A DNA stretch of 19,043 nucleotides from the NCBI GenBank assembly GCA_937876275.1, contig CALFIA010000099.1, forward strand, positions 1 to 19,043. Reading direction: 5' to 3'. This DNA is from an uncultured Actinomycetes bacterium (lineage in GTDB: Bacteria > Actinomycetota > Actinomycetes > S36-B12). Positions 6,925 through 14,378 of the stretch are shown piece after piece (position 1 is the stretch's first letter; every line of letters starts with the position of its first letter). The position numbers and the translations under genes are program-made. Under the pieces are notes generated by a model. It ran no database searches, had not been told where the DNA came from, and worked only from the letters and a program-made list of their open reading frames with translations.

Positions 6925-7341
6925 GTGGCAGACGTGATGGTGCTTGGCGAAGCTACAGGTATCGGGGAAGCTCCCGGCCTGGAGGATGTCGAGACGACAC
7001 GTGTGTCACCCCCGGCCGGCGAGGCCCCTCTCGCCGCCCGAGTCTGCGCCGAGATCACCCGACTGGCGCCACGGCCACCCCTGATCATCGTGGCTGTGGG
7101 TGAGCAGGCGTTGCTCCTGCCGGCTGTCGCCCTAGCGCAGCGCGCGGCCCGGCGTCGGGTGCTCGGCTACGTCCTGATCGACCCTGACTACCCGCCCGTC
7201 AGCGAGGGCTGGCCCGATGCCCGAGTTCATGTGCTGGGCTCCCCAGGAGTCGAACTCCGCACGGCCGAACTTCGGGGATGGGAAACAGGCCCTGTCACGG
7301 GCTTGCGTGACCTCCTCGTCGAGATCTCGGCCGCTGAATAG
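6925..7341 (+). CDS. Hypothetical protein, possible degenerate alpha/beta-hydrolase-like fold
   Basis: Not firmly recognised. The protein is 138 aa if started at GTG 6925, which lies seven bases behind a TATGCT box; an ATG at 6913 in the same frame would add four residues but overlaps the -10 boxes. The middle has a hydrophobic strand (PPLIIVAVGEQALLLPAVALAQRAA) followed by YVLIDPDYP. This resembles the strand-elbow-helix region of alpha/beta hydrolases, but the nucleophile position of the usual GxSxG reads G-E-Q, so hydrolase activity is doubtful. No signal peptide or membrane segment is evident. It is divergent from pyrE, and the serine protease follows 88 bp downstream under its own promoter. 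Coding nature is supported by codon usage like its neighbours and by filling the gap exactly. Confidence 0.65.
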   Translation: MADVMVLGEATGIGEAPGLEDVETTRVSPPAGEAPLAARVCAEITRLAPRPPLIIVAVGEQALLLPAVALAQRAARRRVLGYVLIDPDYPPVSEGWPDARVHVLGSPGVELRTAELRGWETGPVTGLRDLLVEISAAE

Positions 7342-7361
7342 GGAACCTCCGCTCCGATACG

Positions 7362-7377
7362 TCAGTCAAAGGACTGA
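7362..7377 (+). other. Small perfect hairpin between genes
   Basis: TCAGTC, the loop AAAG, then GACTGA form a perfect 6-bp stem 21 bases after the stop of the preceding gene. No T-run follows, so it is a weak terminator candidate or pause site at best. Confidence 0.3.
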
Positions 7378-7417
7378 TCACCAACGGTGGTCGGGTGCCT
7401 TGCGCCTACCGCCGACG

Positions 7418-7429
7418 TAACCTGGGGAT
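7418..7429 (+). promoter_or_regulatory. -10 box for leaderless protease mRNA
   Basis: TAACCT at 7418-7423 is followed by six bases and the ATG at 7430, so transcription would begin at or next to the start codon. GGGG at 7424-7427 is only two bases from the ATG, too close to serve as a ribosome binding site. No -35 hexamer is evident. Confidence 0.5.
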
Positions 7430-8890
7430 ATGAGACGACGACTAATCGCTGCACTCTCCGTGCTCGGCGTCCTTGCCATGGGGTTGGCCGTGGCTTCGTC
7501 CACCCAGGCTGCGACCCTCTCCCCGCGAGTCATCAACGGCACTCAAGCCACCCCGGCGGACATGCCCTACCTCGTGGCCCTGGTCGACACCTCCGGGATG
7601 TCACGGGGCGGGGCCTTCCAGGCCCAGTTCTGCGGCGGCGCGCTTGTCACGCCGACCAAGGTGGTGACGGCAGCGCACTGCGTGGTCGACGAAACGACAC
7701 GGACCATTGCCAACCCTGCCGACATCGAAGTTGTCTCGGGGCAGAGCCTGAAGAATCCGGCCACCGCACCGATCCCGGTGCTCTCCGTGAGCGTGCACCC
7801 CAACTACGACATCGATGCGTCAAGCAACGACATCGCGGTACTTACCTTGAGTTCGCCGCTTCAGGGCGTGCGCACCATCACGCCGATCGCTCCGGCAGAG
7901 ATTCCTGCCTACGTGATCAGCGGTGCCGTGGTTCGCGTGGGCGGTTGGGGTAACACCACCGCGCAAGCCGGCGGAAAAGACTTCCCCGACATCTTTCGCA
8001 CCGCGAATCTCGTGATTTTCCCAGACTCGATGTGCGGGGGTCGCGGCACTTACGCCATGAATGGCGTGAATTTCAAGGGCTTCGGCGCTTCGGATGCAGA
8101 TCCGCAAACGATGCTGTGTGCCGGCGCAGCTGACACGGGCGGCCGCGTCATCGACTCCTGTCAAGGTGATTCGGGCGGCCCGCTTGTCTCAGCACTCGGC
8201 GGTCCGGAACGACTCGTGGGCGTCGTCAGTTGGGGCGATGTGTGCGCAAGCAAGTATCCGGGCGTGTACACCAGGGTCTCTGCGATGTACGACTTCCTTT
8301 CCAGCCAAGGTGCCATCCAGATCACCGCCCCGCCTGCTGCACCAGTGATCGCAGTCGGGACGCTCTCCGGTGCTCTTCGCGTCACCTTCGCCGACCCCGC
8401 GCCCACCTCTGCCATGACTAACTTCGCGGCACGAGCGGTCGACGCTGCCGGCAATGCGTTCGAGTGCGCGAGTACACCGCATCCCGACGGCCTCAATTCC
8501 CATTGCACCATTGCTGGCCTCGCCAACGGAACCTCATACTCGATCACCGCAGTAGGCAGCAACGCTTCCGGCACTTCACCGGAGTCTGCTCCGGTCATCG
8601 CTACTCCCCTACCGGTGCCTACGTCGGGTGAGATCACGAAGGTAGTGCCGCAGAAGAATGGCGTGATCGGCTTCATCGTTGCCAAGAGCAAGGGGGGCGG
8701 ATCCCCTGTCACGCGCGACGTCGTGCGATGTACCCCGCTCGCGGGCGGTCCGGCGCGAGTGGCAACGGTCAGGAACTGGGTTGCCATCGTGACCAAGCTG
8801 AAACCCGTGCTCTACTCGTGCATCCATCGCATGACGAATACCGCAGGTGCAGGAGATTCGTCTCCGCACGCCGTTCTCGCTAAGCGCTGA
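7430..8890 (+). CDS. Secreted trypsin-like serine protease (S1) with C-terminal extension
   Basis: A 486-aa exported endopeptidase. Residues 1-27 are a classic signal peptide (MRRR, hydrophobic core, cleavage after SSTQA). A short propeptide ends at R33, followed by VINGT, the position where S1 zymogens are cut to free the new N-terminus. The catalytic triad is H83 (TAAHC), D134 (NDIAVL) and S248 (GDSGGP). D242, six residues before the serine, marks trypsin-like cleavage after Lys/Arg. Cysteines 68/84, 202/230 and 244/272 match the three conserved disulfides. Residues about 300-395 look like a fibronectin type III domain (PPAAPVIAV...ITAVGSNASGTSPES), and 396-486 may be a second, more divergent one with C434 and C464. 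No sortase motif or membrane anchor is seen, so it is probably released or held non-covalently at the surface. The 3' end overlaps the opposing gene by 11 bp. Confidence 0.93.
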   Translation: MRRRLIAALSVLGVLAMGLAVASSTQAATLSPRVINGTQATPADMPYLVALVDTSGMSRGGAFQAQFCGGALVTPTKVVTAAHCVVDETTRTIANPADIEVVSGQSLKNPATAPIPVLSVSVHPNYDIDASSNDIAVLTLSSPLQGVRTITPIAPAEIPAYVISGAVVRVGGWGNTTAQAGGKDFPDIFRTANLVIFPDSMCGGRGTYAMNGVNFKGFGASDADPQTMLCAGAADTGGRVIDSCQGDSGGPLVSALGGPERLVGVVSWGDVCASKYPGVYTRVSAMYDFLSSQGAIQITAPPAAPVIAVGTLSGALRVTFADPAPTSAMTNFAARAVDAAGNAFECASTPHPDGLNSHCTIAGLANGTSYSITAVGSNASGTSPESAPVIATPLPVPTSGEITKVVPQKNGVIGFIVAKSKGGGSPVTRDVVRCTPLAGGPARVATVRNWVAIVTKLKPVLYSCIHRMTNTAGAGDSSPHAVLAKR

Positions 8891-9950
8891 CCTCACGTTC
8901 GAGAGCTAGATCCTGCATCGCGGCACGGGTCGCGGCAGTCTGCGCCTGCACCTGCATGAACAAGGCCTCTCGAATTCGTCGCTCTGTAGCACTGCCCGTC
9001 ATCATCGAAGCCCCCGCACGTGCAGTGACGATCGCAAGGCAGGCGCGCATCAGGTGATCAAGAGCTTCGGCACGAATCCGAAGCCGCAGGTCAACATCGA
9101 GATTGTCATCGATAGCCGCATACGCCCGCGCCCTGATGTCCGTGCACTCAGCGGCCAACGCGGTTGCCAACGCTCGCACTCGAGCATCGCCACGTGAGGT
9201 GGCGAGGTCATCGAGTTCACTGATGGCACCTCGCGCTATTCCGAACATCGCGGGATTCGCATTCGCCGTCTTGAGGTCATCAGCCTTTCGCCAGGCATCC
9301 ACGTCGGGAATCGCCATGACCTCTTCGTCTGCGACAAAGCAGTTGTCGAATCGAACAGGTCGAGTGTGCGTGCCGCCCATGGCGAGCAGGTGCAGCGGCT
9401 CACCGACTTCGACCCCAGGTCGCGTGGAGGGAACCTCACCCCCGGTCAGGAAGAAACATAGGTACGACGTTTCGGCCGCCACCATCACCAAGATGACATC
9501 GGCGATATCCCAACTCGTGACCCAGTCGAGGGTGCCGTTGATGAGCCAACCGCCGTCTACGCGCGTGGCTGACGGGTTCGGTGCACCCGGACGACGCACG
9601 TGAGCAAAGGCAACCCCCGCCAATTGCTCGCCCGAGGAGAGCTCATCCAGAAGTGCAGCATGCGGTGCCACGGCGTCCGGCTCTGCGAAATCACGGAGAA
9701 TCAGCATCGGCGCTTGGTGCTGCGACCAACAGAACCAGGTCGAAGCGTCAGCGCGGGCAATGAGTTCGGAGAGCTCACGTTGTTCCTGAGTGGGAAGTGG
9801 TGTTCCCAGGAGTCCTGCATCAGCGAGGTGGTCGAGTGCCACGCGCTGGACGCCATGCTGATCGACAAGCTCGGCGCCGGGCACGAGGACCTCGTCAATC
9901 AATGCCTCGATATGCAGCAATGGAGTGCTCGCTGACCCAACTATGTCCAC
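8880..9950 (-). CDS. Acyl-CoA-dehydrogenase-fold flavoprotein
   Basis: A 356-aa protein with the layout of the acyl-CoA dehydrogenase superfamily: a helical N-terminal domain (1-110), a central beta domain with GWLINGTLDWVTSW (134-147) in the place of the usual 'G-x-x-x-x-G-x-K-x-W-I-T' segment, and a C-terminal four-helix domain. The C-terminal motif with the catalytic glutamate of ordinary acyl-CoA dehydrogenases (EGT/EGA type) is not seen; the region reads MTGSATERRIREALFMQVQAQT (around 317-338), which is more like DszC/HpaA-type flavin oxygenases of the same fold. Dehydrogenase activity is therefore uncertain. The GTG start at 9950 lies six bases behind CATAAT on the minus strand, again leaderless. 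It is divergent from the aminotransferase with 30 bp between start codons. Substrate unknown. Confidence 0.8.
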   Translation of the reverse strand: MDIVGSASTPLLHIEALIDEVLVPGAELVDQHGVQRVALDHLADAGLLGTPLPTQEQRELSELIARADASTWFCWSQHQAPMLILRDFAEPDAVAPHAALLDELSSGEQLAGVAFAHVRRPGAPNPSATRVDGGWLINGTLDWVTSWDIADVILVMVAAETSYLCFFLTGGEVPSTRPGVEVGEPLHLLAMGGTHTRPVRFDNCFVADEEVMAIPDVDAWRKADDLKTANANPAMFGIARGAISELDDLATSRGDARVRALATALAAECTDIRARAYAAIDDNLDVDLRLRIRAEALDHLMRACLAIVTARAGASMMTGSATERRIREALFMQVQAQTAATRAAMQDLALEREVSA

Positions 9951-9980
9951 GACCTAATTATGGCTTGCTACCGTGAAGAC
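9951..9980. promoter_or_regulatory. Divergent leaderless promoter pair
   Basis: Thirty bases separate two start codons. On the minus strand CATAAT (9962-9957) is six bases before the GTG of the flavoprotein. On the plus strand TACCGT (9969-9974) is six bases before the ATG at 9981. Each promoter's upstream half must lie inside the first codons of the opposite gene. Inferred from spacing and motif only. Confidence 0.5.
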
Positions 9981-11156
9981 ATGAGCCGTCGCGATCCGCT
10001 GCTGGTGCCGCGCATGGCAGAGCACGCGACATCGATCTTTGCCGAGATGTCCGCGCTTGCCGTTCGAGTGGGTGCGATCAACCTGGGGCAGGGCTTCCCC
10101 GACACCGATGGCCCGCAGGAACTCAAGATTGTGGCCGAGACGGCCATCGACGAGGGCCGCGGCAATCAGTACCCACCGGCACATGGGCTTCCGGAGTTAC
10201 GCGAAGCGATTGCCTTCCACCAGGAGCGCTTCTACGGCATTCACCTGAATCCGGTCACCGATGTCGTGGTCACGACTGGTGCATCCGAGGCCCTTCAGTC
10301 GGCCTTCCTCGCGCTTATCGAGCCCGGCGACGAAGTCGTCATGTTCGAGCCATGGTTCGACATCTATGCCGCAGGAATCTCGTTGGCGCGAGGCTCCCGC
10401 ATCAGCGTCCCGCTCGACGGCGACGACTACCGACCCGACATCGATGCCCTGCGTGCCGCGATAACACCGCGAACCCGCGTCATTCTGATCAACTCACCGC
10501 ATAACCCGACCGGCATCGTCTTCACTCGGCACGAGCTTGAGGCGATCGCAAAGATTGCCATCGAAAACGACCTCATCGTCATTTCCGATGAGGCGTACGA
10601 GCATCTGTGGTTCGACGATCACGTGCATATCCCGATCTCGACTTTGCCCGGCATGTTCGAGCGCACCATCACGGTGGGCTCCGGCGGAAAGTCGTTCTCG
10701 TTCACCGGCTGGAAGGTCGGCTGGGCCACTGGGCCTACCGACCTCATTGGCGCAGTGCGCGTCGTGCGCCAGCACCTCTCGTATGTCTCCGGAGGCCCCT
10801 TTCAGTACGCCATCGCTGCGGGGCTTCGGCTTCCCGATGAGTACTTCCGTGAATTTCGCATGGGTCTGAGCGCCCAACGCGACCTGCTGTGCAACGGCCT
10901 GGAGGAGATCGGCCTGCGCGTGATTCGCCCCCAGGGCACGTATTTCGCCACCACGGACGTTCGCCCACTCGGCTACGAGAGCGGCCTGCAGTTCTGTCGC
11001 GATCTGCCCGAGAAGGCCGGAGTCGTGGCGATTCCGCAGGAAGTCTTCTGCGACAACCCCGAGGTCGGCAGGCCTTATGTGCGCTGGGCGTTCTGCAAGA
11101 AGCCTGCGGTGCTTGAGGAAGCCCTGCAGCGACTGCGCGCAGGGTTCAGCCACTGA
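9981..11156 (+). CDS. Pyridoxal-phosphate aminotransferase, DapC-like
   Basis: A 391-aa fold-type-I, class I/II aminotransferase. The Schiff-base lysine is K237 in SGGKSFSFTGWK; the other cofactor and carboxylate sites are visible as NSPHNPTG (171-178), SDEAYEHLWFD (202-212) and the late RWAF segment. Overall it closely resembles mycobacterial Rv0858c, the N-succinyldiaminopimelate aminotransferase of lysine and peptidoglycan synthesis (recalled, not searched). Relatives also include kynurenine/glutamine transaminases, so the substrate is not certain. I prefer ATG 9981 over the in-frame ATG at 9960, since homology begins here and TACCGT sits six bases upstream, giving a leaderless start. The stop shares one base with the ATG of the DUF4031 gene (TGATG). 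Confidence 0.88.
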   Translation: MSRRDPLLVPRMAEHATSIFAEMSALAVRVGAINLGQGFPDTDGPQELKIVAETAIDEGRGNQYPPAHGLPELREAIAFHQERFYGIHLNPVTDVVVTTGASEALQSAFLALIEPGDEVVMFEPWFDIYAAGISLARGSRISVPLDGDDYRPDIDALRAAITPRTRVILINSPHNPTGIVFTRHELEAIAKIAIENDLIVISDEAYEHLWFDDHVHIPISTLPGMFERTITVGSGGKSFSFTGWKVGWATGPTDLIGAVRVVRQHLSYVSGGPFQYAIAAGLRLPDEYFREFRMGLSAQRDLLCNGLEEIGLRVIRPQGTYFATTDVRPLGYESGLQFCRDLPEKAGVVAIPQEVFCDNPEVGRPYVRWAFCKKPAVLEEALQRLRAGFSH

Positions 11157-11425
11157 TGGCGATCCTGGTCGACACCGCAATTTGGCCTGCTCATGATCGA
11201 CTCTGGTGCCATCTCATCAGCGATACATCAGTGGATGAACTGCATGACTTCGCACGTGAACTCGGCATTCCCGAGCGCGGCTTCGAGGGTGATCACTATG
11301 ACATTCCCGATGAGTACCGGGAGCAGGCAATAGCGAAGGGCGCTATCCCCGTCACCTCGCGTGAGATCGTTACCGCTCTCTACGCATCGGGACAGCGACA
11401 GCGCCCTTCGCTTCGCAATGCCTAA
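11156..11425 (+). CDS. DUF4031 domain-containing protein
   Basis: A small soluble protein of 89 aa with the pattern of DUF4031: AILVDTAIWPAHDRLWCHLISD at the start, then DELHDFARELGIPERGFEGDHYDIPDEYREQAIAKGA and VTSREIV. The family is conserved in actinobacteria, and no function is established that I know of. The start codon overlaps the aminotransferase stop by one base, so it is translated by coupling with that gene. Its TAA overlaps the stop of clpB on the other strand by four bases. The many conserved H/D residues (D6, H13, W17, H19, D23) could bind a metal, which is only a guess. Confidence 0.85.
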   Translation: MAILVDTAIWPAHDRLWCHLISDTSVDELHDFARELGIPERGFEGDHYDIPDEYREQAIAKGAIPVTSREIVTALYASGQRQRPSLRNA

Positions 11426-13995
11426 CTCTTCAGTGACAGATGCTCTCCATCAGCATCAATGTGCACCGTGCTGCCATCGAGCACCTCGCCACTGAGAATT
11501 GCCTTCGCGAGCTGATCGCCGATGGCGGTCTGCACGAGTCGACGCAGCGGGCGAGCGCCATAGATCGGATCGAAGCCACGATCGACGAGCCAGCGCTTGG
11601 CGGCATCGCTGACATCAAGGGTGATGCGGCGATCGTTCAGGCGTGACTGCAGCTGATCAATCTGGATGTCAGCGACCCTGGTGAGCACCGCATGATCGAG
11701 GGGCTCGAAGGTCACCATTCCATCAAGACGGTTCAAGAACTCTGGCCGGAACTGCTGGCGCACGAGCGCCAGAGCCTGCTCCTTGCGCTCCTCGAACGGG
11801 ATTGTCATGTCGACCAGGTACTGCGAACCGGTGTTGGAGGTCAGGATCAAGATGACATTGCGGAAATCGACCGTGCGACCTTGACCATCGGTCAGGCGGC
11901 CGTCATCGAGCACCTGAAGCAAGATGTCGAAGACCTCGGGGTGAGCCTTCTCGACTTCGTCGAGCAGCACGACCGAGTACGGACGACGGCGAACAGCCTC
12001 GGTGAGCTGGCCGCCCTCTTCGTAACCGACGTATCCGGGAGGCGCACCGACAAGGCGTGAGACGGCGTGCTTCTCCGAGTACTCACTCATGTCGATGCGG
12101 ATCATCGCCCGTTCGTCATCGAACAAGAACTCCGCGAGTGCCTTAGCGAGCTCGGTCTTGCCCACGCCGGTCGGGCCGAGGAACAAGAAGGAGCCGGTCG
12201 GACGATTCGGGTCGGAGATACCGGCACGTGCACGACGCACCGCATCACTGACCTCGCGAACAGCCTCATGCTGCCCTACGACGCGCTTGCCGAGCTCGTC
12301 TTCCATACGCAGCAGCTTCTGGCTCTCGCCTTCCAGCAGTCGGCCGGCCGGAATGCCCGTCCAGGCTGCCACGACCTCGGCGATGTCATCGGCCGTGACT
12401 TCTTCCTTGACCATGGCAGCACGATTGTTGGTCTCGGCAGTCACGCGCTCAAGATCAGCCTCGAGAGCCGGGAGATCGGCGTAGATGATGCGCGAGGCCT
12501 GCTCGAAGTCACCGGCACGCTGGGCACGATCAGCGGTTGCACGCAGTTCGTCGATGGCCACCTTGAGCTCACCAATGCGATCAAGGCCCGACTTCTCGGC
12601 ATCCCATCGAGCACGAAGACCACGGAGTTCTTCGTCCTTATCGGCGATCTCGACACGGATGGCATCTAGACGCGCCTTCGAGGCGTCGTCGGTCTCCTTC
12701 GCAATCGCCATCTCTTCCATGCGCAAACGATCGACCTGACGTTGGAGCACATCGATCTCGACCGGTGAGGAGTCGATCTCCATGCGCAGGCGCGATGCCG
12801 ACTCGTCCATCAGGTCGATGGCCTTATCGGGCAAGAAGCGCGAGGTGATGTATCGATCGGAGAGGGTCGCGGCTGCCACGAGTGCGCCATCGGAGATGAC
12901 CACCTTGTGATGAGCCTCGTACTTCTCCTTGATTCCGCGCAGGATCGAGATCGTGTCTTCCACCGACGGCTGATTGACCAGCACCTGCTGGAAGCGGCGC
13001 TCCAGTGCTGCGTCCTTCTCGATGTACTCGCGGTACTCATCGAGGGTCGTGGCACCGATCATGCGCAGCTCACCGCGGGCGAGCATTGGCTTGAGCATGT
13101 TGCCGGCGTCCATCGCACCCTCGCCGCCGGCGCCTGCGCCGACAACGGTGTGCAACTCATCGATGAAGGTGATGATCTGTCCGTCAGAACCCTTGATCTC
13201 GTCGAGAACCGCTTTCAGGCGCTCCTCGAACTCGCCGCGGTATTTCGCGCCGGCGACCATCGCGCCGAGATCAAGTGAGTAAAGAGTCTTACCCTGCAAT
13301 GACGTGGGCACGTCGCCCTCGACTATGCGGCGGGCCAGGCCCTCGACTACAGCGGTCTTGCCCACACCTGGCTCACCGATGAGAACAGGGTTGTTCTTGG
13401 TGCGACGCGAGAGAACCTGAATGGTGCGACGCACTTCCTCGTCACGACCGATGACCGGATCAATCTTGCCCTCGCGCGCACGCGCGGTCAGATCGATGCC
13501 GTACTTCTCGAGTGCCTGGAAGGTCTGCTCGGGATCAGCGCTGGTGACGCGCGCACTGCCGCGAACCTTGGTGAGTGCATCCATCAGCGCAACAGGGGTT
13601 GCGCCCTGCTCGACGAGACGATCTGTCACTCCCTTGCCACCGGTCTTCGACAGGCCGATCAGCAGGTGCTCGGTGCTGACGTAATCGTCACCACGTTCAT
13701 TCGCGAGATCCTTCGCGGCGGTCAGCACCTTGTGCAGTGGCTGCGAAACTCGGGGCTCGACAACCGAACTGCCGGTAGCAGCCGGGAGCGCATCAACCTC
13801 GGCGCGCACCTCACGGGTGAGCACCGGGACGTTTGCACCCACGGCATCGAGCAGTGCGGTGGCAATACCCTCGCCCTGCTGAAGAAGTGAATCGAGCAGG
13901 TGCACGGGATCAACCTGTGCATTGCCCTTCGACGCAGCGATACGCACCGCTGCTCCGAGAGCTTCCTGGCTCTTGGTAGTGAATTGAATATCCAT
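11422..13995 (-). CDS. clpB: ClpB protein disaggregase
   Basis: An 857-aa hexameric AAA+ chaperone that pulls polypeptides out of aggregates together with DnaK-DnaJ-GrpE. Two Clp-N repeats occupy about 1-145. The first ATPase module has Walker A GEPGVGKT (207-214) and IDELH (278-282). A coiled-coil middle domain spans about 405-525, which separates ClpB from ClpA/ClpC-type unfoldases. The second module has Walker A GPTGVGKT (607-614), pore loop GYVGYEEGG (654-662) and LLDEVEKAH (677-685). Length is normal for ClpB. The ATG at 13995 follows an AGGAAA ribosome binding site by a few bases. It lies 17 bp after hspR with no visible promoter, so it is the last gene of the dnaK operon and under HspR control. 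It ends against the convergent DUF4031 gene with overlapping stops. Confidence 0.97.
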   Translation of the reverse strand: MDIQFTTKSQEALGAAVRIAASKGNAQVDPVHLLDSLLQQGEGIATALLDAVGANVPVLTREVRAEVDALPAATGSSVVEPRVSQPLHKVLTAAKDLANERGDDYVSTEHLLIGLSKTGGKGVTDRLVEQGATPVALMDALTKVRGSARVTSADPEQTFQALEKYGIDLTARAREGKIDPVIGRDEEVRRTIQVLSRRTKNNPVLIGEPGVGKTAVVEGLARRIVEGDVPTSLQGKTLYSLDLGAMVAGAKYRGEFEERLKAVLDEIKGSDGQIITFIDELHTVVGAGAGGEGAMDAGNMLKPMLARGELRMIGATTLDEYREYIEKDAALERRFQQVLVNQPSVEDTISILRGIKEKYEAHHKVVISDGALVAAATLSDRYITSRFLPDKAIDLMDESASRLRMEIDSSPVEIDVLQRQVDRLRMEEMAIAKETDDASKARLDAIRVEIADKDEELRGLRARWDAEKSGLDRIGELKVAIDELRATADRAQRAGDFEQASRIIYADLPALEADLERVTAETNNRAAMVKEEVTADDIAEVVAAWTGIPAGRLLEGESQKLLRMEDELGKRVVGQHEAVREVSDAVRRARAGISDPNRPTGSFLFLGPTGVGKTELAKALAEFLFDDERAMIRIDMSEYSEKHAVSRLVGAPPGYVGYEEGGQLTEAVRRRPYSVVLLDEVEKAHPEVFDILLQVLDDGRLTDGQGRTVDFRNVILILTSNTGSQYLVDMTIPFEERKEQALALVRQQFRPEFLNRLDGMVTFEPLDHAVLTRVADIQIDQLQSRLNDRRITLDVSDAAKRWLVDRGFDPIYGARPLRRLVQTAIGDQLAKAILSGEVLDGSTVHIDADGEHLSLKS

Positions 13996-14012
13996 GATTT
14001 CCTGCCTTCGTT

Positions 14013-14378
14013 CTAAGAATTCGTTCCGCGTGATCGGCGATCTGGTCGCCAGACCACGAGGGAGGTTGATGACTTCTCACGGTGGAACTCGGCGAGGCGG
14101 CCGCGCAGGTGAAGTACTTCCTCCTGCAGCGCCAGCACTCGCCTGATGCCTTCGAGACTCAGACCCTCACCGGAGAGCTCCGAAATTTCTCGCAGCCGCG
14201 CGATGTCCTGCGCGGAGTACAGCCGGTTGCGTCCGGCCACCCGCGTGGGCGACACCAGGCCCAGGCGGTCATATTGACGCAGGGTCTGCGGATGTAGGCC
14301 TGCAAGGGATGCGGCCACGCTGATCGCGTAGACCGGTGTGTCGTCGGGTACGCGGAACGGAACCCGATTCGCGCTCAT
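14013..14378 (-). CDS. hspR: HspR, MerR-family heat-shock repressor
   Basis: A 121-aa DNA-binding repressor of the dnaK operon. The MerR-type helix-turn-helix is at about 17-38 (AISVAASLAGLHPQTLRQYDRLGL), followed by the wing RVAGRNRLYS (46-55), then a helical region (ARLREISELSGEGLSLEGIRRVLALQEEV) and the conserved tail LVVWRP typical of HspR. In Streptomyces and Mycobacterium, HspR binds HAIR operators with DnaK as co-repressor, so free DnaK level sets expression. It starts at ATG 14378, whose A is the last base of the dnaJ stop (TAATG), giving coupled translation. A matching HAIR site is present at 18078-18098 upstream of dnaK. Confidence 0.95.
   Translation of the reverse strand: MSANRVPFRVPDDTPVYAISVAASLAGLHPQTLRQYDRLGLVSPTRVAGRNRLYSAQDIARLREISELSGEGLSLEGIRRVLALQEEVLHLRGRLAEFHREKSSTSLVVWRPDRRSRGTNS

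Noticed and set aside
7386..7415. GC-rich imperfect stem just upstream of the protease -10 box
   Set aside because: Arms are short and need G-T pairs; expected often by chance at this base composition, and no T-run follows.
9960..9980. ATG at 9960 as the aminotransferase start
   Set aside because: It would add seven residues and place the start upstream of the TACCGT box; homologues begin near the ATG at 9981.
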